From Gammaproteobacteria bacterium (GTDB lineage: Bacteria > Pseudomonadota > Gammaproteobacteria > Burkholderiales > Gallionellaceae): 64,000 nt of DNA. The notes under the pieces were generated by a model that was not told the origin of the DNA, searched no databases, and saw only the letters and a list, made by a program, of their open reading frames with translations. The position numbers and the translations under genes were made by a program. Of the stretch, positions 20,576 to 29,228 are shown in pieces; the stretch's first letter is position 1, and each line of letters opens with the position of its first letter. The DNA is taken from the NCBI GenBank assembly GCA_018813765.1, contig JAHJBC010000004.1:62001-126000 (forward strand), in the 5' to 3' direction.

Positions 20576-21340
20576 ATGCACATTCCATTGCGTACCCTTA
20601 TCGTTTCTGTATCGATGCTGTGCGGGCTGATGGCTTCGCCGGTGCAGGCGGGCGAAGTGAGCGTCGCGGTTGCTTCCAACTTCGCCGCGACTATGGAGCG
20701 GCTTGCACCGTTGTTCCAGAAGGAGAGCGGTCATACGGTAAACGTCACTCCGGGTGCCAGCGGCAGGCTGTATGCACAGATCAAAAAGGGCGCGGCATTC
20801 GATGTGTTCCTCTCGGCGGATGAAGAGCTGCCGAAACGTTTGATGCAGGAAGGTACGGCAGTCGCCGGTTCGCGTTTCGTCTACGCCACCGGGCGGCTTG
20901 TTTTGTGGAGTGCGCAGCCGGGCTTCGTCGATGACAAGGGGCTGGTGCTCAACCGTGGCAACTTCAACCTGCTGGCGATCCCCAATCCTGTCCACTCGCC
21001 CTACGGCGTGGCGGCGAAAGAGACGCTGACCAAGCTGACGATGTGGAACGCGATGCAGCGCAAGCTGGACAAGGGCGACGATGTGACCGAGACCTACCGG
21101 TTCGCTGCCAGCGAAAGGACCGAGCTGGCTTTCATACCGCTGTCGCAGGTGATGCACGACGGCAAGATGGGCTCCGGGTCCTGGTGGCTGGTGCCACCCG
21201 GGATGCACAACCCCATCCGCCAGAGCGCGGTGCTGTTGACCGGTGCAAATGATCCGGCAGCGGCCAATGCCTTTCTCGCTTTTCTGAAGAGCGAGAAAGC
21301 GCAGAAGGTGATGCGCGGTTTCGGCTACGAATTTCCCTGA
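20576..21340 (+). CDS. modA: Molybdate ABC transporter substrate-binding protein, first copy
   Basis: This 254-residue protein has a Sec signal ending SPVQA-GEV and then the ModA fold: 'VSVAVASNFAATMERLAPLF', 'GASGRLYAQIKKGAAFDVFLSADEELP', 'SPYGVAAKETL'. Oxyanion-contacting Ser/Ala positions appear conserved. It is about half identical by eye to the second modA at 22700 but stands alone, followed by a terminator, before the regulated mod operon. It could supply molybdate or a related oxyanion such as tungstate. Confidence 0.92.
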   Translation: MHIPLRTLIVSVSMLCGLMASPVQAGEVSVAVASNFAATMERLAPLFQKESGHTVNVTPGASGRLYAQIKKGAAFDVFLSADEELPKRLMQEGTAVAGSRFVYATGRLVLWSAQPGFVDDKGLVLNRGNFNLLAIPNPVHSPYGVAAKETLTKLTMWNAMQRKLDKGDDVTETYRFAASERTELAFIPLSQVMHDGKMGSGSWWLVPPGMHNPIRQSAVLLTGANDPAAANAFLAFLKSEKAQKVMRGFGYEFP

Positions 21341-21390
21341 GGAGCAATCTCAGCAGAATTATGCAATTACTTTGATAGTTTCGGATGGCA

Positions 21391-21413
21391 ACGGGCACTC
21401 AGGTGCCCGTTTT
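21391..21413 (+). terminator. Terminator after first modA
   Basis: Stem ACGGGCAC/GTGCCCGT, loop TCAG, then TTTT. Confidence 0.85.
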
Positions 21414-21478
21414 CTTTGGGTGTTCGAGTGGCAGGTATTGATGAATTTGGACATTTCAGGGTTTGATGTGATTTAATT

Positions 21479-21504
21479 CGGTTATGTTTGCAACTACATA
21501 ACGA
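21479..21504 (+). promoter_or_regulatory. Candidate ModE operator (Mo-box)
   Basis: Arms GTTATGT (21481-21487) and ACATAAC (21496-21502), extended by CG at both ends, resemble the CGTTATAT...ATATAACG half-sites bound by ModE. It lies upstream of modE itself, suggesting molybdate-dependent autoregulation. Confidence 0.6.
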
Positions 21505-21614
21505 AAACATATTCATTTTAAGAACAATCTGTTGCATCGCTAATCAATATTTTGTCGCGCATGTTGAATGGGAATTTACGTTGTAGCGCAAAGGTTGTAA
21601 CGAACATGCCAAAT

Positions 21615-21630
21615 TGTTTCAAAAACTACA
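21615..21630 (+). promoter_or_regulatory. NifA upstream activator site, mod operon
   Basis: TGT-N10-ACA, about 105 bp before the -24 element, the normal position for a NifA enhancer site. Confidence 0.65.
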
Positions 21631-21720
21631 GCCTGCGGCGTTTCTGGCGATTTCGGCGTGCCGTTGTGGCGTATTCAGAATCAAGCAGTGGTAAGGGTTG
21701 AGTGGCTGATGTGCCGGTTG

Positions 21721-21736
21721 TGGCATTACTTTTGCA
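21721..21736 (+). promoter_or_regulatory. Sigma-54 -24/-12 promoter, mod operon
   Basis: TGGCATTACTTTTGCA has the invariant GG-N10-GC spacing and lies about 40 nt before the modE start. Confidence 0.75.
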
Positions 21737-21775
21737 AAGCGTTAGGTGGCTTGAGTAATAACGAGAGAGGTTGTC

Positions 21776-22585
21776 ATGGTGCAAGCAACTGCTGAAAAGA
21801 AGACCGGCTCCGCGGTCGTCTCAAAACTGAAGATCGCCAAGGGGCGGCGCTGGGACCATCTGGAATTACTGGAACGCATCGACGCGACGGGCTCGATCAC
21901 GGCGGCGGCGAGTGCCATGGGCATGAGCTACAAGGCGGCGTGGGAAGCGGTCGAGGCGATCAACAACCTTTCCGAACAGCCGCTGGTGGAGCGCAAGACC
22001 GGCGGGGCCAAAGGCGGCGGCACGACGCTTACCGTGTATGGCCGTCGTGTGGCCGGTGCCTATCGCCGACTGGAGCAGGAACGCGAAGAGGTGCTGAAGC
22101 GGCTTGCGGAAGTGATGGACGATTTTGACGAGTACTACCATTTGATAAGGAGATTCGACATGAAAACGAGTGCGCGCAACCAGTTCCTGGGCACGGTTAA
22201 GAGCATCAAGCTCGGCGCGATCAACGCCGAGGTGGTGCTGGAGATCGGCGGCGGCGACATGTTGGCGGCGGTGATCACCAACGGGAGCGTGAATCATCTG
22301 GGCCTGAAGATCGGCTCGCAAGCGTATGCGCTGATCAAGGCGCCGTGGGTGATCGTGACGACATCGGACGGATTCAAGACCAGCGCGCGCAACGAATTGC
22401 ACGGCACGGTGGTGCGCTGCCAGGAAGGCGCGGTGAACGGCGAAGTCATCATCGAACTGTCCGGCGGCAAGAGCGTGGCGGCCATCGTGACCAACGACAG
22501 CATCAAGTCGCTGGGATTGAAGGAAGGTGTGAAAGCGGCGGCGCTGATCAAGGCATCGCACGTTATTTTGGCAGTCAATGCGTAA
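21776..22585 (+). CDS. modE: Molybdate-responsive regulator ModE
   Basis: This 269-residue protein has an N-terminal winged helix ('LLERIDATGSITAAASAMGMSYKAAWEAVEAINN') followed by two tandem Mop/TOBE domains ('TSARNQFLGTVKSIKLGAINAEV' and 'TSARNELHGTVVRCQEGAVNGEV') that bind molybdate. It is full-length ModE. It is first in the modE-modA-modB-modC unit, downstream of a Mo-box-like palindrome and a sigma-54 promoter, so both molybdate and nitrogen-fixation status may control it. Confidence 0.95.
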   Translation: MVQATAEKKTGSAVVSKLKIAKGRRWDHLELLERIDATGSITAAASAMGMSYKAAWEAVEAINNLSEQPLVERKTGGAKGGGTTLTVYGRRVAGAYRRLEQEREEVLKRLAEVMDDFDEYYHLIRRFDMKTSARNQFLGTVKSIKLGAINAEVVLEIGGGDMLAAVITNGSVNHLGLKIGSQAYALIKAPWVIVTTSDGFKTSARNELHGTVVRCQEGAVNGEVIIELSGGKSVAAIVTNDSIKSLGLKEGVKAAALIKASHVILAVNA

Positions 22586-22600
22586 GAGCAGATTGCCTAT

Positions 22601-22651
22601 GTAGGAGCGGCTTTAGCCGCAAATGGTTTTCGCCAGCAAGCTGGCTCCTAC
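22601..22651. repeat. Palindromic repeat, GTAGGAGC family
   Basis: A 51-bp hairpin from GTAGGAGCGGCTTTAGCCGC to the closing GGCTCCTAC between modE and modA. Related copies are at 23471-23579 and 63226-63283. Confidence 0.85.
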
Positions 22652-22699
22652 AAAGCAAGGATGGATCTCGAATTTTTATTGTTTTCAAAGGAGAAAGAA

Positions 22700-23455
22700 A
22701 TGAAGTCGATCAAATTGGGTTTGTTGGGCGCGTTGCTGGCATCGCTGGTGCAAGTGGCGAATGCGGGCGAGGTGAATGCGGCGGTGGCGGCGAATTTCAC
22801 CAAGCCCATGGAAGAGATCGTTGCGCAGTTCGAGAAGGAGACTGGCCATACGGTGAAACTCAGCTTCGGTTCCAGCGGCAAGTTCACCTCACAGATAAAG
22901 AATGGTGCGCCTTTCGACGTGTTCCTCGCCGCCGACGAAAAAAATCCCAAACTGCTGGAAGAAGAAGGTTTGGCGGTAAAAGGTTCGCGTTTCGTCTACG
23001 CGCTGGGCAAGCTGGTGTTGTGGAGCGCGCAATCCGGTTTTGTGGATGACAAGGGCGCGGTACTGGGCAAGGGCAGCTACAACAAGATCGCCTATGCCGA
23101 CCCCAAACTCGCGCCTTACGGGCTGGCTGCGCAAGAAGCCCTGCAGAAGTTGAGCCTGTGGGACAAAGTGCAAGGCAAGCTGGTGACCGGCGAGAGCATC
23201 ACCCAGACCTACCAGTTTGCCGCGACTGGCAATGCCGAGTTGGCGTTCATTGCGCTGTCGCAGATCACCAAGAACGGCAAGGTGGCAGAAGGATCGTACT
23301 GGCTCGTGCCGAGTGATATGTACAATCCGATCAAGCAAAGCACAGTGCAGTTGAGCGCTGCGAAAGATCCGGCGGCGGCGAAAGCATTCATGACGTTCCT
23401 GAAGAGCGAGAAGGCGCTGACGATCATTCGCAATTTCGGTTACGGGTTGCCGTAA
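22700..23455 (+). CDS. modA: Molybdate ABC transporter substrate-binding protein, second copy
   Basis: This 251-residue protein has a Sec signal ending VANA-GEV, then the ModA fold: 'VNAAVAANFTKPMEEIVAQFEKETGH', 'SFGSSGKFTSQIKNGAPFDVFLAADEKNP', 'LAPYGLAAQEAL'. The start at 22700 follows AAAGGAGAAAG at good distance. It is the operon copy, delivering periplasmic molybdate to ModB-ModC for FeMo-cofactor and molybdenum cofactor. Hairpin repeats sit on both sides of it in the operon. Confidence 0.95.
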   Translation: MKSIKLGLLGALLASLVQVANAGEVNAAVAANFTKPMEEIVAQFEKETGHTVKLSFGSSGKFTSQIKNGAPFDVFLAADEKNPKLLEEEGLAVKGSRFVYALGKLVLWSAQSGFVDDKGAVLGKGSYNKIAYADPKLAPYGLAAQEALQKLSLWDKVQGKLVTGESITQTYQFAATGNAELAFIALSQITKNGKVAEGSYWLVPSDMYNPIKQSTVQLSAAKDPAAAKAFMTFLKSEKALTIIRNFGYGLP

Positions 23456-23470
23456 TACTGTTCACTTAAT

Positions 23471-23579
23471 GTAGGAGCGAGCTTGCTCGCGAATGCGCAT
23501 TCGCGAGCACCCGCAAGGGGTACGCCGGCGGGTGCCCCGCTGCTGTGCAGCGACCCTTCCGCAGCAAGCTCGCTCCTAC
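23471..23579. repeat. Long palindromic repeat, GTAGGAGC family
   Basis: GTAGGAGCGAGCTTGCTCGCG at one end and its complement at the other. The middle carries a second repeat module (CACCCGCAAGGGGTACGCCGG...GCTGCTGTGCAGCGACCC) that also occurs at 45845-46008, 53516-53652 and 54131-54290, so this looks like a composite. Confidence 0.85.
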
Positions 23580-23620
23580 AAAGTGCACGGTCAATTTAAC
23601 CATTTGGATTCAAAAGCACC

Positions 23621-24307
23621 ATGACATCACTAGACCCCGCCGACCTCCAAGCCGTTTGGCTCACGCTCAAGTTGGCAAGCGTGACCACCTGCCTGCTGTT
23701 GCTCATCGCCACGCCCATCGCATGGTGGCTGTCGCACAGCCGCAAGTGGTACAAGGGACTGGTGTCCGCCGCAGTGGCATTGCCGCTGGTGTTGCCGCCC
23801 ACGGTGTTGGGTTTTTACCTGCTGTTGCTGATGGGGCCGAATGGGCCGGTGGGTGAATTGACCAGTTACCTGAATCTCGGCAGGCTGCCGTTTTCTTTCG
23901 CCGGATTGGTGATCGGCTCGGTGCTGTTCTCGCTGCCGTTCGCCGTGCAACCGATCCAGAATGCCTTCGAAGCGATGGGGCAGCGTCCGCTGGAAGTGGC
24001 TGCAACTTTGCGAGCGAGCGCATGGGATCGTTTCATCAGCGTGGCGCTGCCGCTGGCGCGTCCGGGTTTTCTCACCGCAACCATTCTTGCTTTTGCGCAT
24101 ACGGTCGGCGAGTTCGGTGTGGTGCTGATGCTGGGCGGCAACATACCGGGTGAGACGCGCGTGCTCTCGGTCGCCATCTACGGCCATGTCGAGGCGATGG
24201 AATACGGCGCGGCGCATGTGCTTTCTGGCGGTATGGTGCTGTTCTCGTTCCTGGTGCTGCTCGGTTTGTATCTGGCGGGCGGTCAGTTGTCGAAGGTGAC
24301 CAAATGA
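23621..24307 (+). CDS. modB: Molybdate ABC transporter permease ModB
   Basis: This 228-residue inner-membrane permease has five to six helices and the EAA loop '[33 protein letters not shown]' that docks on ModC. It opens '[28 protein letters not shown]', typical of ModB. It overlaps modC by four bases (ATGA), so the two are translationally coupled. Confidence 0.96.
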   Translation: MTSLDPADLQAVWLTLKLASVTTCLLLLIATPIAWWLSHSRKWYKGLVSAAVALPLVLPPTVLGFYLLLLMGPNGPVGELTSYLNLGRLPFSFAGLVIGSVLFSLPFAVQPIQNAFEAMGQRPLEVAATLRASAWDRFISVALPLARPGFLTATILAFAHTVGEFGVVLMLGGNIPGETRVLSVAIYGHVEAMEYGAAHVLSGGMVLFSFLVLLGLYLAGGQLSKVTK

Positions 24308-25392
24308 GCGAAACAGCATTGAACGAGATACAGGCCCGCTTCGCGCTGCAGCGAGAAAATTTTGCGCTGGAGGCGAGCTTCAATGCGCCAGCCGTCGGCG
24401 TCACCGCCTTGTTCGGCCCCTCTGGCTCGGGCAAGACCACGTTGTTGCGCTGCATCGCAGGGCTGGAACGCGCGCAAGGAGCGCTGCATGTAAAGGGTGA
24501 AACCTGGCAGGACAAAAATACATTTGTGCCGGTACACAAACGCCCGCTGGGGTATGTGTTCCAGGAAGCGAGCCTGTTTCCGCATCTGTCGGTACGCGCC
24601 AATCTGGAGTACGGCCTGAAGCGCATTGTCCCGTCCGAACGCAAAGTGCCGCTGGAGCAAGTGGTGGAATGGCTGGGGTTGAGCCGCCTCATCGAGCGCA
24701 AGGAACCGGCACTGCTCTCCGGCGGCGAACGCCAGCGCGTCGCCATCGGCCGCGCGCTGCTCACCAGTCCGCGCATCCTGCTGATGGACGAACCGCTCTC
24801 AGCGCTCGACAGCAACAGCAAGCGGGAAATATTGCCCTACCTGGAACGGTTGCACCGCGAACTGAGCATTCCGGTGCTGTACGTGAGCCATGCGATGGAC
24901 GAGGTTGCGCGGCTGGCCGACCACTTGGTGCTGCTGGAAAAAGGGCGCGTCATCGCCAGCGGAGCACTGCACGAAACGCTCGCGCGACTTGATCTGCCCA
25001 CCGCGCATTTCGACGATGCGGGCGCGGTGATCGAGGCGGCGGTGGCAAGGCACGACGAACCCTATCACCTGACGCGTCTGGATTTCTCCGGGGGTTCATT
25101 GTGGGTGGGGAAAGAGGATTCGCCCCTCGGCACCACGGTGCGCGCCCGCATACTGGCGCGCGATGTGAGCATTGCCACGCAAATGCCGCAGGCCACCAGC
25201 ATCTCCAACATCCTCAGCGGAATGATCACCGAGATACGCGACGAAGGTCCGGACAAGGTGATGCTGCGCATCAAAATAGGTGAATCGCAGATATTGCTGT
25301 CGCGCATCACTCGCCGCTCGCACGACCAACTTGGTTTGTTCGTCGGCAGGGAAGTGTTCGCCCAGGTCAAGAGCGTGGCGCTGATGGCATGA
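24304..25392 (+). CDS. modC: Molybdate ABC transporter ATPase ModC
   Basis: This 362-residue ATPase has Walker [10 protein letters not shown], signature LLSGGERQR, Walker [13 protein letters not shown] and the switch His in '[10 protein letters not shown]'. A C-terminal Mop/TOBE domain (about 295-360, '[19 protein letters not shown]') gives molybdate feedback, as in classical ModC. It overlaps modB upstream and the TauE-like gene downstream, each by four bases. Confidence 0.96.
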   Translation: MSETALNEIQARFALQRENFALEASFNAPAVGVTALFGPSGSGKTTLLRCIAGLERAQGALHVKGETWQDKNTFVPVHKRPLGYVFQEASLFPHLSVRANLEYGLKRIVPSERKVPLEQVVEWLGLSRLIERKEPALLSGGERQRVAIGRALLTSPRILLMDEPLSALDSNSKREILPYLERLHRELSIPVLYVSHAMDEVARLADHLVLLEKGRVIASGALHETLARLDLPTAHFDDAGAVIEAAVARHDEPYHLTRLDFSGGSLWVGKEDSPLGTTVRARILARDVSIATQMPQATSISNILSGMITEIRDEGPDKVMLRIKIGESQILLSRITRRSHDQLGLFVGREVFAQVKSVALMA

Positions 25393-26207
25393 GCGGGCAA
25401 TCGATAAACAAAAATGCCGCCAGTTTCGGCTGGGGTGCACTGATCGGCAGTCTTGGCGGGCTTATCGGTTTAGGCGGGGCGGAGTTCCGCCTGCCGGTGC
25501 TGGTGGCGCGTTTCCGTCTGCCCACGCTGGAAGCGGTGATCCTCAACAAGGCCATGAGTCTGGTGGTGGTGGCGTTTGCGCTGCTGTTTCGCGGTGGCGC
25601 GATTCCCTATGCCGATCTGTTGAGCCATGCCGACATCGCCATCAACTTGCTGGCCGGCAGTCTGGTCGGCGCATGGTGGGCGGCGGGTCATGCCATGCGC
25701 CTGTCGCGCCAGATGCTGGACCGCGTGATTCTCGTGCTGCTGGTGATGCTCGCCCTCGTGATCCTGGCCGAGGCTTGGCTGGGTGCGCACGATGGCGGCG
25801 CGCCGCTGATCGCCGACGGCGCGTTGCGCTGGGCGGTGGGTCTGGTGGCGGGATTGTTCATCGGCATGGTGGCCGCGCTGCTGGGCGTGGCGGGCGGCGA
25901 GCTCTTGATCCCCACGCTGGTGCTGTTGTACGGGCTGGACATCAAGCTGGCGGGCAGCCTGTCGCTGATGGTCAGCCTGCCCACCATGATCGTGGGCTTC
26001 GCCCGCTACCGCGAATCGAATGCCTTCGCCGCGCTGAAACGCGAACGCGGGCTGCTGGTCTGGATGGCGGCTGGCTCCATCCTCGGTGCGGCCATCGGAG
26101 GATTGATGCTGGGTGTGATTCCCTCGGCCTGGCTCCTGTCCGGCCTCGGCATCATCCTGTTGGTCTCTGCCATCAAGGTGTTCCAGCACACGCGGGCGGC
26201 GGCGTGA
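25389..26207 (+). CDS. TauE/SafE-type membrane transporter translationally coupled to modC
   Basis: This 272-residue protein has about eight helices in two similar halves, each with a Gly-rich signature ('SLGGLIGLGGAEFRLPVLV' and 'FIGMVAALLGVAGGELLIPTLVLLYG') typical of the TauE/SafE (sulfite exporter) superfamily. Its ATG overlaps the modC stop by four bases, so it is made with the molybdate transporter. A role in oxyanion movement (sulfite, sulfate or molybdate balance) is inference. Confidence 0.85.
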   Translation: MSGQSINKNAASFGWGALIGSLGGLIGLGGAEFRLPVLVARFRLPTLEAVILNKAMSLVVVAFALLFRGGAIPYADLLSHADIAINLLAGSLVGAWWAAGHAMRLSRQMLDRVILVLLVMLALVILAEAWLGAHDGGAPLIADGALRWAVGLVAGLFIGMVAALLGVAGGELLIPTLVLLYGLDIKLAGSLSLMVSLPTMIVGFARYRESNAFAALKRERGLLVWMAAGSILGAAIGGLMLGVIPSAWLLSGLGIILLVSAIKVFQHTRAAA

Positions 26208-26226
26208 AGAACACGGCTGCGGAAAG

Positions 26227-27063
26227 ATGATGGACTACCCCGCCCTGACCGATGCAGAGTTGATGCAGTTGCTGCAAGACGATGTGCCATGCGGAGATCT
26301 GACTACGCAAACATCCGGCATCGGAGGGCAAACGGCGCGTCTCGAATTCCGTGCGCGACAGGATATGGTGGTGTGCGCCATAGAAGAAGCTGCGCGGCTG
26401 CTTTCCCTGAGCGGAGCCGCGGTCGAAGTGCATACCCATTCCGGGAAGTCCGTGAACAAGGGTGGATTGATGCTCGAAGCACGCGGAGATGCGCAGCATC
26501 TGCACCGGGTATGGAAGACCGCACAGGTGCTGGTGGAATGGGCGAGCGGCATCAGCACTGCGACTGCCGCCATCGTGAATGCAGCAACTCCCATCGCGGT
26601 AGCCTGTACGCGAAAAAACGTGCCGGGCACCAAGGCGATGTCGGTCAAAGCGGTGCGGGCGGGCGGTGCGACCATGCACCGGCTTGGCTTGTCCGAATCG
26701 CTGCTGCTGTTTGCCGAGCACCGCCTGTTCCTGCATGAATCACCTGCGATCACTGCGGCGCGATTCAAACGGGCCGAGCCCGAGAAGAAACTGGTGGTCG
26801 AAGTGGCTAATATCGAAGAGGCGCTCATCTGGGCCGCTGCCGGTGCCGATGTCCTGCAACTGGAAAGATTCTCGCCTGAAATGCTGGCGCGCTGCCGCAA
26901 CGAGTTGAGTGCAGCCGGACTGCCGTCTGCGCTTGCCGCCGCAGGCGGCATCTGTGCCGACAATGCTTCCGCCTTTGTGAATGCCGGGGCAGACCTGCTG
27001 GTGACTTCTGCACCGTATAATGCGGCTCCCAAAGATGTGCAGGTGTCTTTTTACACCTGCTGA
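26227..27063 (+). CDS. modD: ModD, nicotinate-nucleotide pyrophosphorylase-like protein
   Basis: This 278-residue protein resembles NadC but is the ModD type: 'DDVPCGDLTTQTSGI', 'RLEFRARQDMVVC', 'ACTRKNVPGTKAMSVKAVRAGGATMHRLGLSES' and C-terminal 'AAAGGICADNASAFVNAGADLLVTSAPYNAAPKD'. ModD occurs at molybdate loci with unclear biochemistry. Its place after modC and the TauE-like gene supports the call over NadC. Confidence 0.9.
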   Translation: MMDYPALTDAELMQLLQDDVPCGDLTTQTSGIGGQTARLEFRARQDMVVCAIEEAARLLSLSGAAVEVHTHSGKSVNKGGLMLEARGDAQHLHRVWKTAQVLVEWASGISTATAAIVNAATPIAVACTRKNVPGTKAMSVKAVRAGGATMHRLGLSESLLLFAEHRLFLHESPAITAARFKRAEPEKKLVVEVANIEEALIWAAAGADVLQLERFSPEMLARCRNELSAAGLPSALAAAGGICADNASAFVNAGADLLVTSAPYNAAPKDVQVSFYTC

Positions 27064-27079
27064 AGGGTGTCTGAAGACC

Positions 27080-27526
27080 ATGCACAAGATCGATTTCGCC
27101 ACCGCCGCCGACCTGCCATATATGGCCGACCTGCTCGCCGAGCTGTTTACGCTGGAGAGCGATTTCAAGCCCGACCGCGAGAAGCAGATCAGCGGCTTGC
27201 GTACCATCCTCGACGAGCCCGAACTGGGTAAGCTGTTCGTACTGCGCGTGGACGGCAAGGTGGCCGGCATGGCCAATGCGCTGTTCACCATCAGCACGGC
27301 GGAAGGCGGGCGCGCCCTGCTGCTGGAAGACGTGATCGTCAGCCGCGAATATCGCGGCGGCGGGTTGGGACGGCAACTGGTCGAGCATGTGTTGAACTGG
27401 GCAAAGCTGCGCGGCATCGTGCGCATCACCCTGCTGGCCGACCGCAACAACCAGGCCGCACAGGCGTTCTACCGCAAGCTGGGCTTTTTCGATTCGAACA
27501 TGACGGTGCTGCGCAAAATGCTGTAA
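27080..27526 (+). CDS. GNAT-family N-acetyltransferase
   Basis: This 148-residue protein has the GNAT acetyl-CoA loop 'VSREYRGGGLGRQLVEHVLNWAK' (Q/RxxGxG/A) and the following beta-bulge 'GIVRITLLADRNNQAAQAFYRKLGF'. The substrate is unknown. It starts 17 nt after modD and is probably the last gene of that transcript; the ATG at 27080 is preferred over an upstream in-frame start inside modD. Confidence 0.88.
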   Translation: MHKIDFATAADLPYMADLLAELFTLESDFKPDREKQISGLRTILDEPELGKLFVLRVDGKVAGMANALFTISTAEGGRALLLEDVIVSREYRGGGLGRQLVEHVLNWAKLRGIVRITLLADRNNQAAQAFYRKLGFFDSNMTVLRKML

Positions 27527-27609
27527 AGGCGCAACGGTCGCAATTCCGCGATCGGGTGCGACAATATGTCGCACCTTTCCCGCAGTGAAATCTACGACAA
27601 TCGCTGCGC

Positions 27610-27945
27610 ATGCAATCGAGAAGCTCACATCGCGTATTCGCCTTCCTTGCCATTTGGCTGGCGCTGTTCCTGCTTACCTTCGCCGATGCCGCCCTCAGGC
27701 GCGATACCGGTGCACGGGTGCTGGAAGCGAACGAACAGCTGGTGGCGCAACTGGGTTTGACCGACCTGTGCCTGTTCACCGAAGCGCGCTACACCCGCCA
27801 TCCCTCGCAGGCCGATCTGCAAAGCGCGTTTCAGGACCATCCGCTCGCCTTCGAACACTTCCCCAGCGGCTCATTGTTGCCGCCGCCGCGCAACCTCAGT
27901 TCTTCCTATGAAAATCTGGATCGAAAGACAAAAAGCGCTGATTGA
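27610..27945 (+). CDS. Small exported or membrane protein before an ABC permease
   Basis: This 111-residue protein has one N-terminal hydrophobic segment (VFAFLAIWLALFLLTFADAAL), then a soluble part with 'NEQLVAQLGLTDLCLFTEARYTRHPSQADLQSAFQDHP'. No domain is recognised. Its end overlaps the permease start by 38 nt, so it is probably part of that operon and may be a periplasmic partner. Confidence 0.6.
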   Translation: MQSRSSHRVFAFLAIWLALFLLTFADAALRRDTGARVLEANEQLVAQLGLTDLCLFTEARYTRHPSQADLQSAFQDHPLAFEHFPSGSLLPPPRNLSSSYENLDRKTKSAD

Positions 27946-29059
27946 TTTCACGCTGTCGTCGCTGGCGCGGCGCAAGCTGAAGAACCTCGGCCTGCTGCTG
28001 GTCTACACCGTCATCGTGTTCCTGCTCGCCTCGGTGATGCTGTACACGCACGCGCTGCGCCATGAAGCGGCGCAGGTGCTGAAGAACTCGCCCGAGGTCA
28101 TCGTGCAGCGCATGGTCGCCGGCCGGCACGACCTGATCCCGCTCGGTTATCTGGAAAAGCTTGGCCGCATCCGCGGCGTGCAGAATAAAGAAGGGCGCTT
28201 GTGGGGCTACTTCTACGACAACGTGGTCAGCGCCAATTACACCCTGATGGCGCCGTCGCCGGAATCGCATGGCTTCGGCCGGATCGCCGACGGCAAGATC
28301 GTGATCGGCGCGGCCGTGGCGCGCGAACGCGGCCTGGTGCCGGGTAATCTCATCTCATTCCGTTCCTACACCGGCAAACTGTTCGTCTTCACCGTGGCGG
28401 CAGTGCTGCCGCATGAGGCGGAACTGGTCAGCGCCGATCTGCTACTGCTCAGCGAAACCGATTTCCGCGCTTTCTTCGACATTCCCGCCGGGTACTACAA
28501 CGACATCGCGCTGTCGGTCGCCAATCCGCAGGAAGTGCGCAACATAGCTTCCAAGATTTCCGAAACGCTGCCCGATGCGCGCATCATCCTGCGCGAGGAA
28601 GTGCTGCGCACCTACGAATCCATCTTCAACTGGCGCGAGGGCATCGTGCTGGTGCTGCTCTCCGGCAGCATCCTCGCTTTCGCCATCTTCGCCTGGGAGA
28701 AAGCCTCCGGCCTGTCGGCGGAGGAGAAGCGCGAGATCGGCATCCTCAAGGCCATCGGCTGGGAGACGGGCGATGTGCTCAAGATGAAGTTCTGGGAAGG
28801 CGCGCTGGTTTCGCTCACGGCGTTCCTGCTCGGTTATGTTGCCGCCTATTTTCACGTGTTCCATTTTTCGGCCGCGCTGTTCGAGCCGGTGCTGAAAGGC
28901 TGGTCGGTGCTGTATCCGCGTTTCGAACTGGTGCCGGTGGTGGACGGCTTCCAGATCGCCACGTTGTTCTTCTTCACCGTCTTCCCCTACACGGTGGCGA
29001 CCATCGTGCCGATCTGGCGCGCGGCCATCACCGATCCGGATGCGGTGATGCGGGGGTGA
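27908..29059 (+). CDS. ABC transporter permease, FtsX/MacB-like
   Basis: This 383-residue protein has one helix near the N-terminus (LGLLLVYTVIVFLLASVMLY), a large periplasmic domain, then three C-terminal helices, the FtsX/MacB-type layout of mechanotransmission permeases. 'EEKREIGILKAIGWETGDVL' is the conserved cytoplasmic coupling helix. The cognate ATPase is at 29229. With TlpA, DsbD-like and NosL genes downstream it may energise an extracytoplasmic metal or redox process. Confidence 0.88.
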   Translation: MKIWIERQKALIDFTLSSLARRKLKNLGLLLVYTVIVFLLASVMLYTHALRHEAAQVLKNSPEVIVQRMVAGRHDLIPLGYLEKLGRIRGVQNKEGRLWGYFYDNVVSANYTLMAPSPESHGFGRIADGKIVIGAAVARERGLVPGNLISFRSYTGKLFVFTVAAVLPHEAELVSADLLLLSETDFRAFFDIPAGYYNDIALSVANPQEVRNIASKISETLPDARIILREEVLRTYESIFNWREGIVLVLLSGSILAFAIFAWEKASGLSAEEKREIGILKAIGWETGDVLKMKFWEGALVSLTAFLLGYVAAYFHVFHFSAALFEPVLKGWSVLYPRFELVPVVDGFQIATLFFFTVFPYTVATIVPIWRAAITDPDAVMRG

Positions 29060-29080
29060 TATGAATTTGGTAAAACATTG

Positions 29081-29212
29081 GTCCACGAAAGACACGAAAA
29101 GCACGAAAAGAAACCATCGAAATTCCGAAATCGAAGGTTTCACCGCCGGAGATGCGTCGCTCGGAATAATGTTTTTTGGCTTTCTTTCGTGCTTTTCGTG
29201 TTTTTCGTGGAC
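29081..29212. repeat. Inverted repeat of CACGAAA units between permease and ATPase genes
   Basis: About 32-bp arms starting GTCCACGAAAGACACGAAAA and ending in the complementary TTTTTCGTGGAC enclose about 67 nt. A half copy of the same family is at 13365-13401. Confidence 0.85.
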
Positions 29213-29228
29213 TGATTAGATTTTGATA

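Larger units (their letters stand above)
21341..21775 (+). promoter_or_regulatory. 435-bp regulatory region of the mod operon
   Basis: This gene-free stretch holds the modA terminator (21391-21413), a ModE-type palindrome (21479-21504), a NifA-type site (21615-21630) and a sigma-54 promoter (21721-21736), listed separately. The rest is AT-richer than coding DNA. Confidence 0.8.
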
